Made by a program: the position numbers and the translations under genes
Shown here: positions 10,868-19,712 of the stretch, piece after piece
How positions within the stretch are numbered: position 1 is the first letter of the stretch
Layout: each line of letters opens with the position of its first letter
Assembly (NCBI RefSeq): GCF_030295995.1
Contig: NZ_AP027365.1
Coordinates: 124,001 to 188,000, forward strand
Direction of reading: 5' to 3'
Length of the DNA stretch: 64,000 bases
From: Thalassotalea hakodatensis
GTDB taxonomy: Bacteria; Pseudomonadota; Gammaproteobacteria; Enterobacterales; Alteromonadaceae
The notes under the pieces: generated by a model
Told to the model about the DNA's origin: nothing
Databases searched by the model: none
Seen by the model: the letters and a program-made list of their open reading frames with translations, nothing else

Positions 10868-11374
10868 ATGCTTAAATTATCTCGTGCAGGTTGGAACAAC
10901 GTCATTATTTTTGGGGTTTTGGCTTTTATTTTATTAATTAATGCCACCCATGAAAATGTCTTTACAGACGAGCAAGCGCTACAAAAAGATGACAGCTTTT
11001 TCCCAAACTCTGCGGTTATCTTAACCATGTCGTTAAATCAACAAGTCACCATCGAGCGTATAGGAAAAACATGGCGTGCTACTCCTGCGGTCATTGAGGG
11101 ACAAGCGTTGGCGCAAATGATGCGCTCATGGCAGCAATTGTCAGTCGAGCCCACTACCCCCAATAATAATGTTGATCCGCAATTATCGTTATTAGTGAGT
11201 ATCGAGATATCAGGTCAAGATGAAGCAATAAACTTACGATTAAACGCACAAACTGATCAGTTGCTCATTTATCATCAACAAAAAGAACGTTGGTATGTAT
11301 TACCCTTAGCGATGTATGATCAGCTTGTTCCACAAGAAATTTTCGGGTCAAAGTTATTAAATGATAATGCGTAA
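10868..11374 (+). CDS. conserved hypothetical membrane-anchored protein
   Basis: I do not recognise this 168-residue protein. It has one N-terminal membrane segment (about residues 11-24, IIFGVLAFILLIN) and then a soluble part that should face the periplasm. That part is rich in beta-type segments (VILTMSLNQQVTIERIGKTW, SLLVSIEIS). No catalytic motif is visible. Its last 14 bases overlap the start of the ATP-grasp gene at 11361, so the two are probably translated together and may work together. Base composition is like its neighbours. Confidence 0.75.
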   Translation: MLKLSRAGWNNVIIFGVLAFILLINATHENVFTDEQALQKDDSFFPNSAVILTMSLNQQVTIERIGKTWRATPAVIEGQALAQMMRSWQQLSVEPTTPNNNVDPQLSLLVSIEISGQDEAINLRLNAQTDQLLIYHQQKERWYVLPLAMYDQLVPQEIFGSKLLNDNA

Positions 11375-12266
11375 ATGTGCTTTTTTATCCATGGATTCGT
11401 TAGATGACTTTGAGTCTTACGATCACCTCGTTGAACCCCATTTGAATGCTTTAGGCTGGCAATTGGATACCATTTCATGGCGAAAAAAACAGGTGAATTG
11501 GTCAGACTATGAAGCAGTGATCATTAGAACGCCGTGGGATTACCAGCAAGACGAACAAGCTTTTTTAAACGTGCTAGCTGAAATAGAGCAATCGAGCGCA
11601 CATTTAGAGAACCCGTTAGAGATTGTGCGTTGGAATATTGATAAAATTTATTTGCAATCGTTAGAACTGCTCGGTGCAACCTTAGTGCCTACGTTGTGGC
11701 ATTCACGATTAGCAGAACAATCTTTAACAGAACAAATGGTTGATAATTTTTTTGCACATTTTTCCTGCGCGCAATTGATTATTAAACCGAGAATTAGTGC
11801 TAATGCGGATAATACCTTTTGGCTCGATAGAGATTCCGCAAAAGCGCGGTTAATTCAACTAAATAAAACCTTCAGTAATCGTGACTTTATGGTGCAGCCT
11901 TTTATGGAGCATATTTTAAATGAAGGTGAATATTCATTATTTTATTTTAACGGGCAATATAGTCACGCCATTTTAAAAACACCAAAAGAGCATGATTTTC
12001 GTGTTCAGGAAGAATTTGGCAGTCGGTTAACACAAATAACCCCTGAGCCAGCGTTGCTTAAAGCGGCACAAACGTGCATGGCTGCTATAGATAAGCTGCA
12101 TGTTATGCCCTTATATGCTCGTGTCGATTTTGTTCGTCATCAGCACGGGTTTGCATTAATGGAAGCAGAACTTATCGAACCCTCTTTATATTTTAATATG
12201 GATCAACAGGCCGCAAAACGTTTCGCTGATGCGTTTGTTGAACGTATGCACCAGTTAACCTTATAA
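11361..12266 (+). CDS. ATP-grasp domain protein (RimK/glutathione synthetase-like)
   Basis: A 301-residue protein resembling ATP-grasp ligases of the RimK/glutathione synthetase/DcsG type, which join a carboxylate to an amine or thiol through an acyl phosphate. Family features are IIRTPWDYQQDEQAFL near the N terminus, the lysine-bearing strand LIIKPRIS, FMVQPFMEHILNEGEYSLFYFNG in the grasp domain, and YARVDFVR with LMEAELIEPSLYF as the metal-binding end. The start may be ATG 11361 or ATG 11367. It overlaps the upstream membrane-protein gene by 14 bp and lies 9 bp before mutM. The substrate is unknown; glutathione synthetase itself is unlikely. Confidence 0.75.
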   Translation: MIMRKCAFLSMDSLDDFESYDHLVEPHLNALGWQLDTISWRKKQVNWSDYEAVIIRTPWDYQQDEQAFLNVLAEIEQSSAHLENPLEIVRWNIDKIYLQSLELLGATLVPTLWHSRLAEQSLTEQMVDNFFAHFSCAQLIIKPRISANADNTFWLDRDSAKARLIQLNKTFSNRDFMVQPFMEHILNEGEYSLFYFNGQYSHAILKTPKEHDFRVQEEFGSRLTQITPEPALLKAAQTCMAAIDKLHVMPLYARVDFVRHQHGFALMEAELIEPSLYFNMDQQAAKRFADAFVERMHQLTL

Positions 12267-12275
12267 GAAATTACT

Positions 12276-13100
12276 ATGCCTGAATTACCCGAAGTAGAAG
12301 TATGTCGTTTAGGGATCAGCCCACATATTGATGGTCAAACCGTGAAAAAGGTGACTGTTCGTCATAAACAGCTGCGCTGGCCGATCCCCGAAGAAGTATT
12401 ATTGCTCAACGGGTTAACTGTATTGGCGGTTAATCGACGGTCTAAATATTTATTAATAGAATTTACTACAGGAACCTTAGTATTACACCTGGGAATGTCA
12501 GGAACCATACGTGTTATTGATGAACATACTCCTGTGGCAAAACATGATCACTTCGACCTAGCTTTTACACATGGCAAGGTATTACGATTAAATGATCCAA
12601 GGCGGTTTGGCGCGGTATTATGGTTGGCTGATCATCAGGATGAACAAGGGCTTTTTACTCGTTTAGGGCCAGAGCCCTTAAGTGATGCGTTTGCATCGGG
12701 GTATTTATTCGAAAAAGCAAAAAACAAACGAGTGGCAATAAAATCATTTTTAATGAATAACCATGTTGTTGTGGGTGTGGGGAACATTTATGCCAATGAA
12801 GCGTTGTTTTTAGCAGGTATATCGCCGCTGACAATCGCAGGTGATATTAGCGAGCAACATTATGACCGATTAACTGATATCATCAAGCAGGTACTCGCAG
12901 CAGCCATTGAGCAAGGTGGTACCACGCTCAAAGACTTTACCCAAGCTGACGGAAGACCGGGCTATTTCGCGCAAAAATTGTTGGTTTATGGCCGAAGCGG
13001 TAAGCCTTGCATAAATTGCCAAACGCCTTTACAGGAAGTCAGGCAATCTAATCGTAGCTCGGTGTTTTGTTCTCAATGCCAGCCAGTAGTGAGCGTATAA
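12276..13100 (+). CDS. mutM: formamidopyrimidine-DNA glycosylase MutM (Fpg)
   Basis: Base-excision enzyme that removes 8-oxoguanine and formamidopyrimidines and then cuts the abasic site. The protein opens with PELPEVEV, so the catalytic Pro2 and Glu3 are present. Lys (HKQLRWPIP, RRSKYLLIE) and the helix-two-turn-helix NHVVVGVGNIYANEALF are in place. The C terminus has the zinc finger CxxC-x16-CxxC (CINC...CSQC). The 274-residue length is typical. It begins 9 bp after the ATP-grasp gene and converges with the DUF6491 lipoprotein gene. mutM, coaD and waaA are also neighbours in E. coli. Confidence 0.97.
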   Translation: MPELPEVEVCRLGISPHIDGQTVKKVTVRHKQLRWPIPEEVLLLNGLTVLAVNRRSKYLLIEFTTGTLVLHLGMSGTIRVIDEHTPVAKHDHFDLAFTHGKVLRLNDPRRFGAVLWLADHQDEQGLFTRLGPEPLSDAFASGYLFEKAKNKRVAIKSFLMNNHVVVGVGNIYANEALFLAGISPLTIAGDISEQHYDRLTDIIKQVLAAAIEQGGTTLKDFTQADGRPGYFAQKLLVYGRSGKPCINCQTPLQEVRQSNRSSVFCSQCQPVVSV

Positions 13101-13105
13101 TCAGT

Positions 13106-13546
13106 TTACTGGTTAGAGGTTTCTTCTTCCGGTGGGTTTTTTATCGCAAATATTGCATCTTCTTGTTCTGATGTGATCGGGTAAATTTTTTCAATGCGAC
13201 AATTTAATGCTGGTTGCCCCGGTATTCCTATAGAATCAAATTTTGCGTGCAGTGAAGAGTCCATTGAGCGCTCTAATTTGATGGTATGTGCCCAACGAAT
13301 ATCTGAACAATAACCTAATAACTCTATTAAGTATTTACGTTTTGGCGATGAAGTTAATACAAGAAACTCATCAGAAATACTATTCCAACCATGAAAACGA
13401 AATGATGAAACGCGATCGACAGCGGTTATGTCATTAGCCGTAATATAGTGGCGTATATCGGTATTCATCTGTGTTAGATTGGTTGAACGATTGGCACAAG
13501 CAGTGATTACTGTTAATAACAAAAGAATGACACTGTGCTTAAACAT
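13106..13546 (-). CDS. DUF6491 family lipoprotein
   Basis: A 146-residue predicted lipoprotein. The signal peptide ends in the lipobox LTVITAC, so acylation at the Cys (residue 17) is expected. The mature part contains two further Cys residues (GYCSDIRW and LNCRIEKI) and fits the DUF6491 pattern. Its function is unknown. The ATG follows a strong AAAGGAGAATTTAT ribosome-binding site. It lies downstream of coaD on the same strand (23 bp gap), so the two could share a transcript, and it converges on mutM with only 5 bp between the genes. Confidence 0.75.
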   Translation of the reverse strand: MFKHSVILLLLTVITACANRSTNLTQMNTDIRHYITANDITAVDRVSSFRFHGWNSISDEFLVLTSSPKRKYLIELLGYCSDIRWAHTIKLERSMDSSLHAKFDSIGIPGQPALNCRIEKIYPITSEQEDAIFAIKNPPEEETSNQ

Positions 13547-13569
13547 ATAAATTCTCCTTTAGGGAATCG

Positions 13570-14070
<501 letters not shown>

Positions 14071-14240
14071 TCAAAGGTAATGTTTATTTTAGTCAGCAAT
14101 TACATGGAAGACAACACAGGCTTATGCATTATCTGTCTTGACTATGACAAGTACAACTTAAAGTATTTACTCGAATATCTTTACCTCGAGTAATTTTTGA
14201 TAGTATGATGTTAAAATTGAGCAATTAACAAAGCAATCTA

Positions 14241-14903
14241 ATGAGCATGAAAACCCGTGATAAAATAATTCAAGCCAGTATCGAGTTATTTAATGAGCAA
14301 GGAGAGCGAAACGTAACCACCAACCATATTGCTGCTCATTTAGGTATTAGTCCAGGTAATCTTTATTATCATTTTCGCAATAAAGAAGACATTATTTTGT
14401 CGATTTATGAAGAATATGCTCGTAACTTGCTTCTTGAAACCTTTCCACAAGTCAACCCGAATACTAAGCCGCTTGATACTATTATTTTATATATGGATGC
14501 CGTATTTCAGGCGTTAATGAAGTTTCGCTTCTTTTATGCAAACCTACCGGTACTTTTGGCAAAAAGTCCACAGCTTCATGAAAAATATGTTGAAGTTCAA
14601 CATACCATTTCGCAACGGTTAAGCGAGATGCTTATCGCGTTACGTGATGCTGATATGATGACTTTTGCCGATGATGAATTGGCTGATATTGTTAGTATTT
14701 TACGTTTGATAAATACCTTTTGGTTAAGTTTTTATCAAACGCAAAATGAAAACACTGAAATAAATGATTCTGTATTTTTAGATGGTGTTTTAAAAATATT
14801 AGTCATGATCAGGCCGTATATTACAGAATCAGCGATGAATGACTTTTTAACGGCTAAAGCTATGTATCAGAAACGACATAGAGATGCGTTAGCGGTAGCT
14901 TAA
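14241..14903 (+). CDS. TetR family transcriptional regulator
   Basis: A 220-residue TetR/AcrR-type repressor. The N-terminal helix-turn-helix is clear (residues about 5-55): RDKIIQASIELFNEQG, then TTNHIAAHLGISPGNLYYHFRNKEDI. The C-terminal ligand domain is all helical and unlike well-known ligand classes. Start alternatives are ATG 14241 and ATG 14247. No neighbour is an obvious target: coaD diverges on one side (185 bp gap) and kdkA converges on the other. The divergent gap is the natural place for an operator. The ligand is unknown. Confidence 0.85.
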   Translation: MSMKTRDKIIQASIELFNEQGERNVTTNHIAAHLGISPGNLYYHFRNKEDIILSIYEEYARNLLLETFPQVNPNTKPLDTIILYMDAVFQALMKFRFFYANLPVLLAKSPQLHEKYVEVQHTISQRLSEMLIALRDADMMTFADDELADIVSILRLINTFWLSFYQTQNENTEINDSVFLDGVLKILVMIRPYITESAMNDFLTAKAMYQKRHRDALAVA

Positions 14904-14933
14904 CACGTGAAGTTACCGCTATATTTAGATTTA

Positions 14934-15698
14934 TTACGCTAAATAGCCGGTTAATAGCGCCTTCCAGAATTCATTCTGCCAATTAAAACTGCTGTTTAAT
15001 TGTTTTTCTTTATTGAATGATCTGAGTAAACGATTCATATTTGCTTGCTGCCATTGGCGCTCTGGCGTTCTTTGTTCACCGCGGTCAAAATCGATTAACC
15101 AAATTTTATCGTTGTTATCGATTAAGATGTTGTGTGCGTTTAAGTCATGATGATAAATACCATGATGATGAAACTGTCTGAGGCAGCTGCCAATCTTTTG
15201 CCATTGCTGATGGCTTATTACTTCACACTTCAATATTGCAACTAAGTCTTTTGCTTGTGCTATGCGTTCTGTCAAGATGTCTGCTTGGTAAAGCAACCCA
15301 TGCTTTTTGACCTGGATGGCGACTGGTCTAGGTGCAGGCAATGATAATGCTTGCAGTTTTTTCAGTAATGCAAATTCACGTGCCGCACGGGTATTTTGAT
15401 GACCAGTAAAGAAATAGCTGTCATGAATTAGCTTGCCAATTAAACCACCACGATAATAGTGTTTTAATACCCACTGATCTTTATGATGTTGCACAAAATA
15501 TGTTGTACCTCTACCTTGTGCCGTGCCAACTACAGCGTTTTGCTCTTGCCAATAGCTTGGAGTAAGCATTGTAGGGGAGAAAGTCTCAATTTTATTTGCA
15601 TCGTACAGGCAAAAAATATTACCTTGCTGGAAAGGTTTTTCATCACAGGGTTTTACAATTGTGGAAGGGTTCAAGATAATAGCGCCTAATATAAACAT
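14934..15698 (-). CDS. kdkA: 3-deoxy-D-manno-octulosonic acid kinase KdkA
   Basis: KdkA phosphorylates the 4-position of the single Kdo residue on lipid A precursors, as known from Haemophilus and Vibrio. Kinase features are VLKHYYRGGLIGKLIHDSYFF (ATP-site Lys and the KdkA/WaaP-like GG-L pattern), the catalytic loop HHDLNAHNILID and WLIDFDRG with the metal-binding Asp. FSPTMLTPSYWQEQ is the usual N-terminal signature. I chose the ATG at 15698; a TTG at 15737 would overlap the divergent glycosyltransferase gene. Length is 254 residues. waaA nearby fits a phosphorylated mono-Kdo core. Confidence 0.88.
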   Translation of the reverse strand: MFILGAIILNPSTIVKPCDEKPFQQGNIFCLYDANKIETFSPTMLTPSYWQEQNAVVGTAQGRGTTYFVQHHKDQWVLKHYYRGGLIGKLIHDSYFFTGHQNTRAAREFALLKKLQALSLPAPRPVAIQVKKHGLLYQADILTERIAQAKDLVAILKCEVISHQQWQKIGSCLRQFHHHGIYHHDLNAHNILIDNNDKIWLIDFDRGEQRTPERQWQQANMNRLLRSFNKEKQLNSSFNWQNEFWKALLTGYLA

Positions 15699-15725
15699 TC
15701 TATCTACTATTGTGGTGATTCCTTT

Positions 15726-16796
15726 ATGCCGGGTCAATTAGCAGCACCAAAAACTTTATGTATTTTACGTCTTTCAGCGATCGGTGATGTTTGCCATGCT
15801 GTTGCGGTGGTTCAACAAATCCAAAAGCAGTATCCAGATATTAAGATCACATGGGTCATTGGCAAAGTTGAGGCAATGTTACTTGATAAATTACCAGGCG
15901 TAGAGTTTGTTGTTTTTGATAAATCAGCAGGATTGAGTGGCTATCGTCAGCTTTCACAGGCATTTAAAGGACGAAAATTTGATGTGCTTTTACATATGCA
16001 AGTAGCATTAAGAGCCAGTCTTGCTAGTTTATGTATTCCGGCAACAACTAAAATAGGTTTTGACCGCCAGCGCGCGAAAGAAGGGCAGTGGTTATTTACA
16101 AATAAACGTGTTGAGCCGCTTGAACAACCACATGTGTTAGATGGTTTTTTAGGTTTTGCTCAAGCAATAGGGGTAAATGTTGAAAAACCGACGTGGAACA
16201 TGCCGCTTAGCGACGAAGATTTATTATGGGTAAGTGAAAAAATAGCGACGGATAAACCCATTGCGGTGATTTCACCTGCAGCCAGTAAAGTAGAACGAAA
16301 TTGGCATGTTGAAGGTTATAGTAAAACGGCAGATCATTTATCAGCATTAGGTTTTCAAGTGGTGTTATGTGGTGGGCCTACTACGGTTGAAACGTTATTG
16401 GCACAACAAATAGAAAGTCAAAGCCAACACACGCTATGTAATTTGGTAGGGCAAACCACATTAACACAATTGTTATCCGTTTTAAAATTAGCACATTTAG
16501 TGATCGCGCCAGATACTGGTCCAGCTCATATGGCGGTTACTGTTGGCACACCTGTGATAGGGCTTTACGCACACTCTAACCCACATCGAACAGGGCCTTA
16601 TTATTATCAGCATTATGTTGTTAGCTGTTATCAGCATAATGTACAGCAACAATATGGCAAACCTTTAGCAAAACTACCTTGGGGTATTCGAGCAAAAGGT
16701 AAGTTATTAATGAATGGTATTTCGGTGGCACAAGTAAAAGATAAAATTAGACAATTAATCGCTGATCATTACCCAGAAATGGTAGGAAGTGAATAG
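15726..16796 (+). CDS. glycosyltransferase family 9, LPS heptosyltransferase-like
   Basis: A GT9 enzyme of the ADP-heptose:LPS heptosyltransferase type, acting on the cytoplasmic face of the inner membrane to build the LPS inner core. The N terminus LCILRLSAIGDVCHAVAVV is the classic GDV/H acceptor motif. VISPAASKVERNWHVEGY and LVIAPDTGPAHMAVTVGTPVIGLYAHSNPHRTGP carry the ADP-heptose-binding D-T-G-PAH signature. Length is 356 residues. It diverges from kdkA with only 27 bp between starts and ends 3 bp from convergent waaA, placing it in the core-LPS cluster. It could be heptosyltransferase I or a later paralogue. Confidence 0.85.
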   Translation: MPGQLAAPKTLCILRLSAIGDVCHAVAVVQQIQKQYPDIKITWVIGKVEAMLLDKLPGVEFVVFDKSAGLSGYRQLSQAFKGRKFDVLLHMQVALRASLASLCIPATTKIGFDRQRAKEGQWLFTNKRVEPLEQPHVLDGFLGFAQAIGVNVEKPTWNMPLSDEDLLWVSEKIATDKPIAVISPAASKVERNWHVEGYSKTADHLSALGFQVVLCGGPTTVETLLAQQIESQSQHTLCNLVGQTTLTQLLSVLKLAHLVIAPDTGPAHMAVTVGTPVIGLYAHSNPHRTGPYYYQHYVVSCYQHNVQQQYGKPLAKLPWGIRAKGKLLMNGISVAQVKDKIRQLIADHYPEMVGSE

Positions 16797-16799
16797 CGA

Positions 16800-18125
16800 T
16801 CAACAGACTCTAGATTTACTGTTATTAAGTAGGGTAAGTATCGCTTGTTGAGTTTTACAACTCGCCCCTTGATTCTGTTTAACCACGCTTAATGCCGCCT
16901 TACCCATGTGTTGGCATTGCTCGGCGTTATTTAGCAGCGAGATAGTCTTCTCTGCTAATTGTTGACTGATGATTTCTACAGATGAGCCAGCATTATATTC
17001 AAGTTGACATAAACCACTAGCGCTGAGTAATTGTTGGGTAACCTCTTTAAAATTAGCCATGTCATGACCGACAATAATTGGCTTTTCAAATAATGCAGGC
17101 TCTAATGGGTTATGACCACCAATATTACTAAAGCTTCCCCCCATTGTAACGATATTGGCTAAAGTACAGCAGGATAATAGTTCACCAAGCGTATCAATCA
17201 ACCAGATATCATGATGTTGTGTTACCGACATTTTTTCGCTGCGAGAAACTAACTGCCAGCGATGATCGAGACAGCTTTGTTTCACCATCGAGAATCGTTC
17301 AGGGTGTCTCGGAACTAAAATCATTAACAAGTTGGGTAACGCTTTTTTAATTCTTGTGAAGGCAGCAAGTATAATTTCTTCATCACCAGGATGTGTACTG
17401 GCTACTAGCCATACCGGCCGTTCATTTTCAATATACTGATTAAGCTCATTCGTTTTAGCGGTAGTTTCTTCCGTTACGCTGATGTCATATTTTAAGTTTC
17501 CGGTTACTTTGGTATTTTCAGCTTTGCTGCCTAATGAAATAAAGTTTTCTTTATTATCATTGCTTTGAGTTAATATTTGTTCGAAGTGCTGTAAGCTAGG
17601 TTTTATTAACCAAGAGAGCTTACGATAACCGTTCATTGAATTGTCAGATAATCGACCATTAATTAATAATAGTGGGATAGATTGATTAGCACACTGAGCG
17701 ATGACGTTCGGCCATAGTTCGGTTTCCATCAAAATGAGTGCAGCTGGCTTGAGCTTGTTTAAAAATAACGTACTACAAGGCCAAAGATCTAATGGAAAGT
17801 AACAATGTTGTACGCTCTCACCAAATATTTTACTAACCTGGGCAGAGCCTGTGGGAGTAAATGTTGTTAAGGTGATTTGAGGGCAGTTAGCTTGTGCAAT
17901 TAATTGTTGTACTAACGGTTTTAAGGCGATTACTTCACCCACACTCGCGGCATGGATCACAATCGTATTTTGTTTAAAGTTTTTTGGTACCCAGCCTAAG
18001 CGCTCAAATAATCGTTGGCGGTAGGCAACGTTATCACGTGAACGTATCAACAGCGCTAGTAAAAGCAAGGGTGACAATAATAAAAAAATAATACGGTAAA
18101 GTAATAAGCTCAAAAAAGTACGCAC
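16800..18125 (-). CDS. waaA: 3-deoxy-D-manno-octulosonic acid (Kdo) transferase WaaA
   Basis: A GT30 enzyme that moves Kdo from CMP-Kdo to lipid IVA. The N-terminal membrane anchor is LLLYRIIFLLLSPLLLLALLI. The family motifs are seen: VIHAASVGEVIALKPLV with the catalytic Glu, LILMETELWPNVI, VASTHPGDEEIIL, and MGGSFSNIGGHNPLEPALF in the nucleotide-binding lobe. The start is GTG at 18125. With kdkA nearby, the enzyme is likely monofunctional, adding one Kdo that is then phosphorylated, as in Haemophilus and Vibrio; this is an inference from context. Length is 441 residues, a little longer than the usual 425. Confidence 0.96.
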   Translation of the reverse strand: MRTFLSLLLYRIIFLLLSPLLLLALLIRSRDNVAYRQRLFERLGWVPKNFKQNTIVIHAASVGEVIALKPLVQQLIAQANCPQITLTTFTPTGSAQVSKIFGESVQHCYFPLDLWPCSTLFLNKLKPAALILMETELWPNVIAQCANQSIPLLLINGRLSDNSMNGYRKLSWLIKPSLQHFEQILTQSNDNKENFISLGSKAENTKVTGNLKYDISVTEETTAKTNELNQYIENERPVWLVASTHPGDEEIILAAFTRIKKALPNLLMILVPRHPERFSMVKQSCLDHRWQLVSRSEKMSVTQHHDIWLIDTLGELLSCCTLANIVTMGGSFSNIGGHNPLEPALFEKPIIVGHDMANFKEVTQQLLSASGLCQLEYNAGSSVEIISQQLAEKTISLLNNAEQCQHMGKAALSVVKQNQGASCKTQQAILTLLNNSKSRVC

Positions 18126-18250
18126 AATTCTTTAAATATTTTGCAATAAAGTACTCAGTATACTGGAAATGTTGTCGTTAAATAATCTGTGTTTGGTAGT
18201 TTAGTGAGAAAAAATAAGATAATCTGTTAAATAAGCATAAAGAAAAGGGG

Positions 18251-19087
18251 ATGACAGTGCGTTTAATCAAGGTGTCTATGCAGTATTTAAAAGCAATGCG
18301 CCGGTATTGCGTTATATTCTCTTTAGTCTTAAGTGTATTTTCCGTGAATGCTTGGCAAAGTGAAGAATTGTTAGCCACTGAAACTTCTGAAAATGAAATC
18401 CCAATGCATCAAGTGACGATCACCGCGAATGATGGTTTTGAACTGGTCGCGCAATATTATCCCGGAAAATCTGATGCTTCAGGCGTATTGTTATTACATG
18501 ATTGTCACCACGAGAGTAAAAGTTATCAAACATTACTAACGACCTTATCTTCATTAGGTTTACATGCACTTGCCGTTGATTTTCGCGGTTATGGGAAAAG
18601 CACGTCTGAAAAATTTTCTCACGCAACCATAAGAAGTAGCACTAAAGATTTTGCTACCTACCAATTAGAAGTGGCGCGATTAACTGCATTTTGGCCAAGT
18701 GATGTATTAGCAGCGCATCAATTTTTACGGGAAAGATTAAATAATAATGCCGAAATGGCAGTGGTATCTTCCGGCTGTTCTGCGGTACAAGCGATTGAGT
18801 TAGCGGAAAAAATGCGAATAAATGCTTTTGTTATGATTACGCCAGAATTAACGTACATGCAGAAAGAAAGCTTTAAAAATTTGATCGACATGCCTATATA
18901 TTTTCTCAGCTCAGTGTATCACGCGAATACTTTTTTAACCGCTAAAGAGCTTTTTGATTGGAATGGTGATTCTCGTTCCCTGTCGCAAGTATTTAAAGGC
19001 GCAAAGCATGGTGACTCATTATTAAATGGTCGTCGTTTTATCATCAAAAATGTAGCATCATGGTTAGAAGATACACTTGATCATTAA
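18251..19087 (+). CDS. alpha/beta hydrolase, predicted secreted
   Basis: A 278-residue alpha/beta-hydrolase-fold protein. GVLLLHDCHHES gives the oxyanion-hole strand, LAVDFRGYGKS follows it, and the nucleophile elbow reads VSSGCSAVQA, that is S-G-C-S-A rather than strict GxSxG. The likely catalytic His is in FKGAKHGDS near the C terminus. A signal peptide (RYCVIFSLVLSVFSVNAW) starts around residue 16, so it is probably exported. The start is uncertain: ATG 18251 lies directly against the GGGG, GTG 18257 has better spacing, and ATG 18278 is also possible. The substrate is unknown. Confidence 0.75.
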   Translation: MTVRLIKVSMQYLKAMRRYCVIFSLVLSVFSVNAWQSEELLATETSENEIPMHQVTITANDGFELVAQYYPGKSDASGVLLLHDCHHESKSYQTLLTTLSSLGLHALAVDFRGYGKSTSEKFSHATIRSSTKDFATYQLEVARLTAFWPSDVLAAHQFLRERLNNNAEMAVVSSGCSAVQAIELAEKMRINAFVMITPELTYMQKESFKNLIDMPIYFLSSVYHANTFLTAKELFDWNGDSRSLSQVFKGAKHGDSLLNGRRFIIKNVASWLEDTLDH

Positions 19088-19109
19088 CCGATGAAAACTC
19101 TTTGTCGGG

Positions 19110-19541
19110 TTAACGTTCAAAGATAGTATCTAAAATAATTGAAGAATTTGTTCTTTCAACGCCATCCAATGCACAAACAATATTTAACGTATCACTGAGC
19201 TTTTCAAGTGTTGCTGCTTGTACCGTTACCAATAAATCAAATTCACCACTGATGGAATAAATGTGGCTGATTTGATGCATTTTTCGCAAGGTAATACTGA
19301 TGTTCTTACGTAAATTGGGGTGTACTTTCAGCGACACATTGGCCGAAATCATTTTATTGTTGTATTCACTGCCTAACACAATGCTATAGGCTTTAATAAT
19401 ACCGTTGTTTTCTAGTTTATTGATGCGATTTTGAACCGCTGTGCGTGAAACGCCTGTTGCCCTGGCAATATCAGAAACACTCGCCCGTGCATTACAGCGT
19501 AAAATTGATAAAAGCTCTTCATCTTTTTCTGATAACACCAT
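19110..19541 (-). CDS. Lrp/AsnC family transcriptional regulator
   Basis: A 143-residue Lrp/AsnC regulator. The N-terminal winged HTH (LLSILRCNARASVSDIARATGVSRTAVQNRINKLENNGII) is followed by the ligand-binding RAM/AsnC domain (SANVSLKVHPNL, HIYSISGEFDLLVTVQA). The ATG at 19541 has AAGG 5 bp upstream, better than the in-frame TTG at 19553. It diverges from kbl-tdh, so control of threonine breakdown is a reasonable guess. A perfect 9-bp inverted repeat at 19581-19608 lies in the shared upstream region and could be its operator. The effector is not known. Confidence 0.9.
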   Translation of the reverse strand: MVLSEKDEELLSILRCNARASVSDIARATGVSRTAVQNRINKLENNGIIKAYSIVLGSEYNNKMISANVSLKVHPNLRKNISITLRKMHQISHIYSISGEFDLLVTVQAATLEKLSDTLNIVCALDGVERTNSSIILDTIFER

Positions 19542-19580
19542 TTCAGCCTTCAATTTAACTCATATATACCCACCATGTTA

Positions 19581-19608
19581 CATATTGACTACTTTGCCTG
19601 TCAATATG
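19581..19608. promoter_or_regulatory. inverted repeat, candidate operator of the Lrp-like regulator
   Basis: CATATTGAC at 19581-19589 and GTCAATATG at 19600-19608 are perfect inverted copies around a 10-bp spacer. The repeat lies 40 bp before the Lrp-like start and 105 bp before kbl. Its centre-to-centre distance, just under two helical turns, suits a dimeric HTH protein. The operator role is an inference. Confidence 0.5.
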
Positions 19609-19712
19609 ACTAAAAATAAATGCAATTTGATAATTTATGTCACTTTCTTTGTAAATTCGTCTAGGCTGATAATATTGCACATAACAGATCACTTAATAAC
19701 CAAGGAATTACT

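Noticed and set aside
15699-15737. N-terminal extension of kdkA from the TTG at 15737
   Set aside because: It would overlap the divergent glycosyltransferase gene, and the added residues do not look like the family start.
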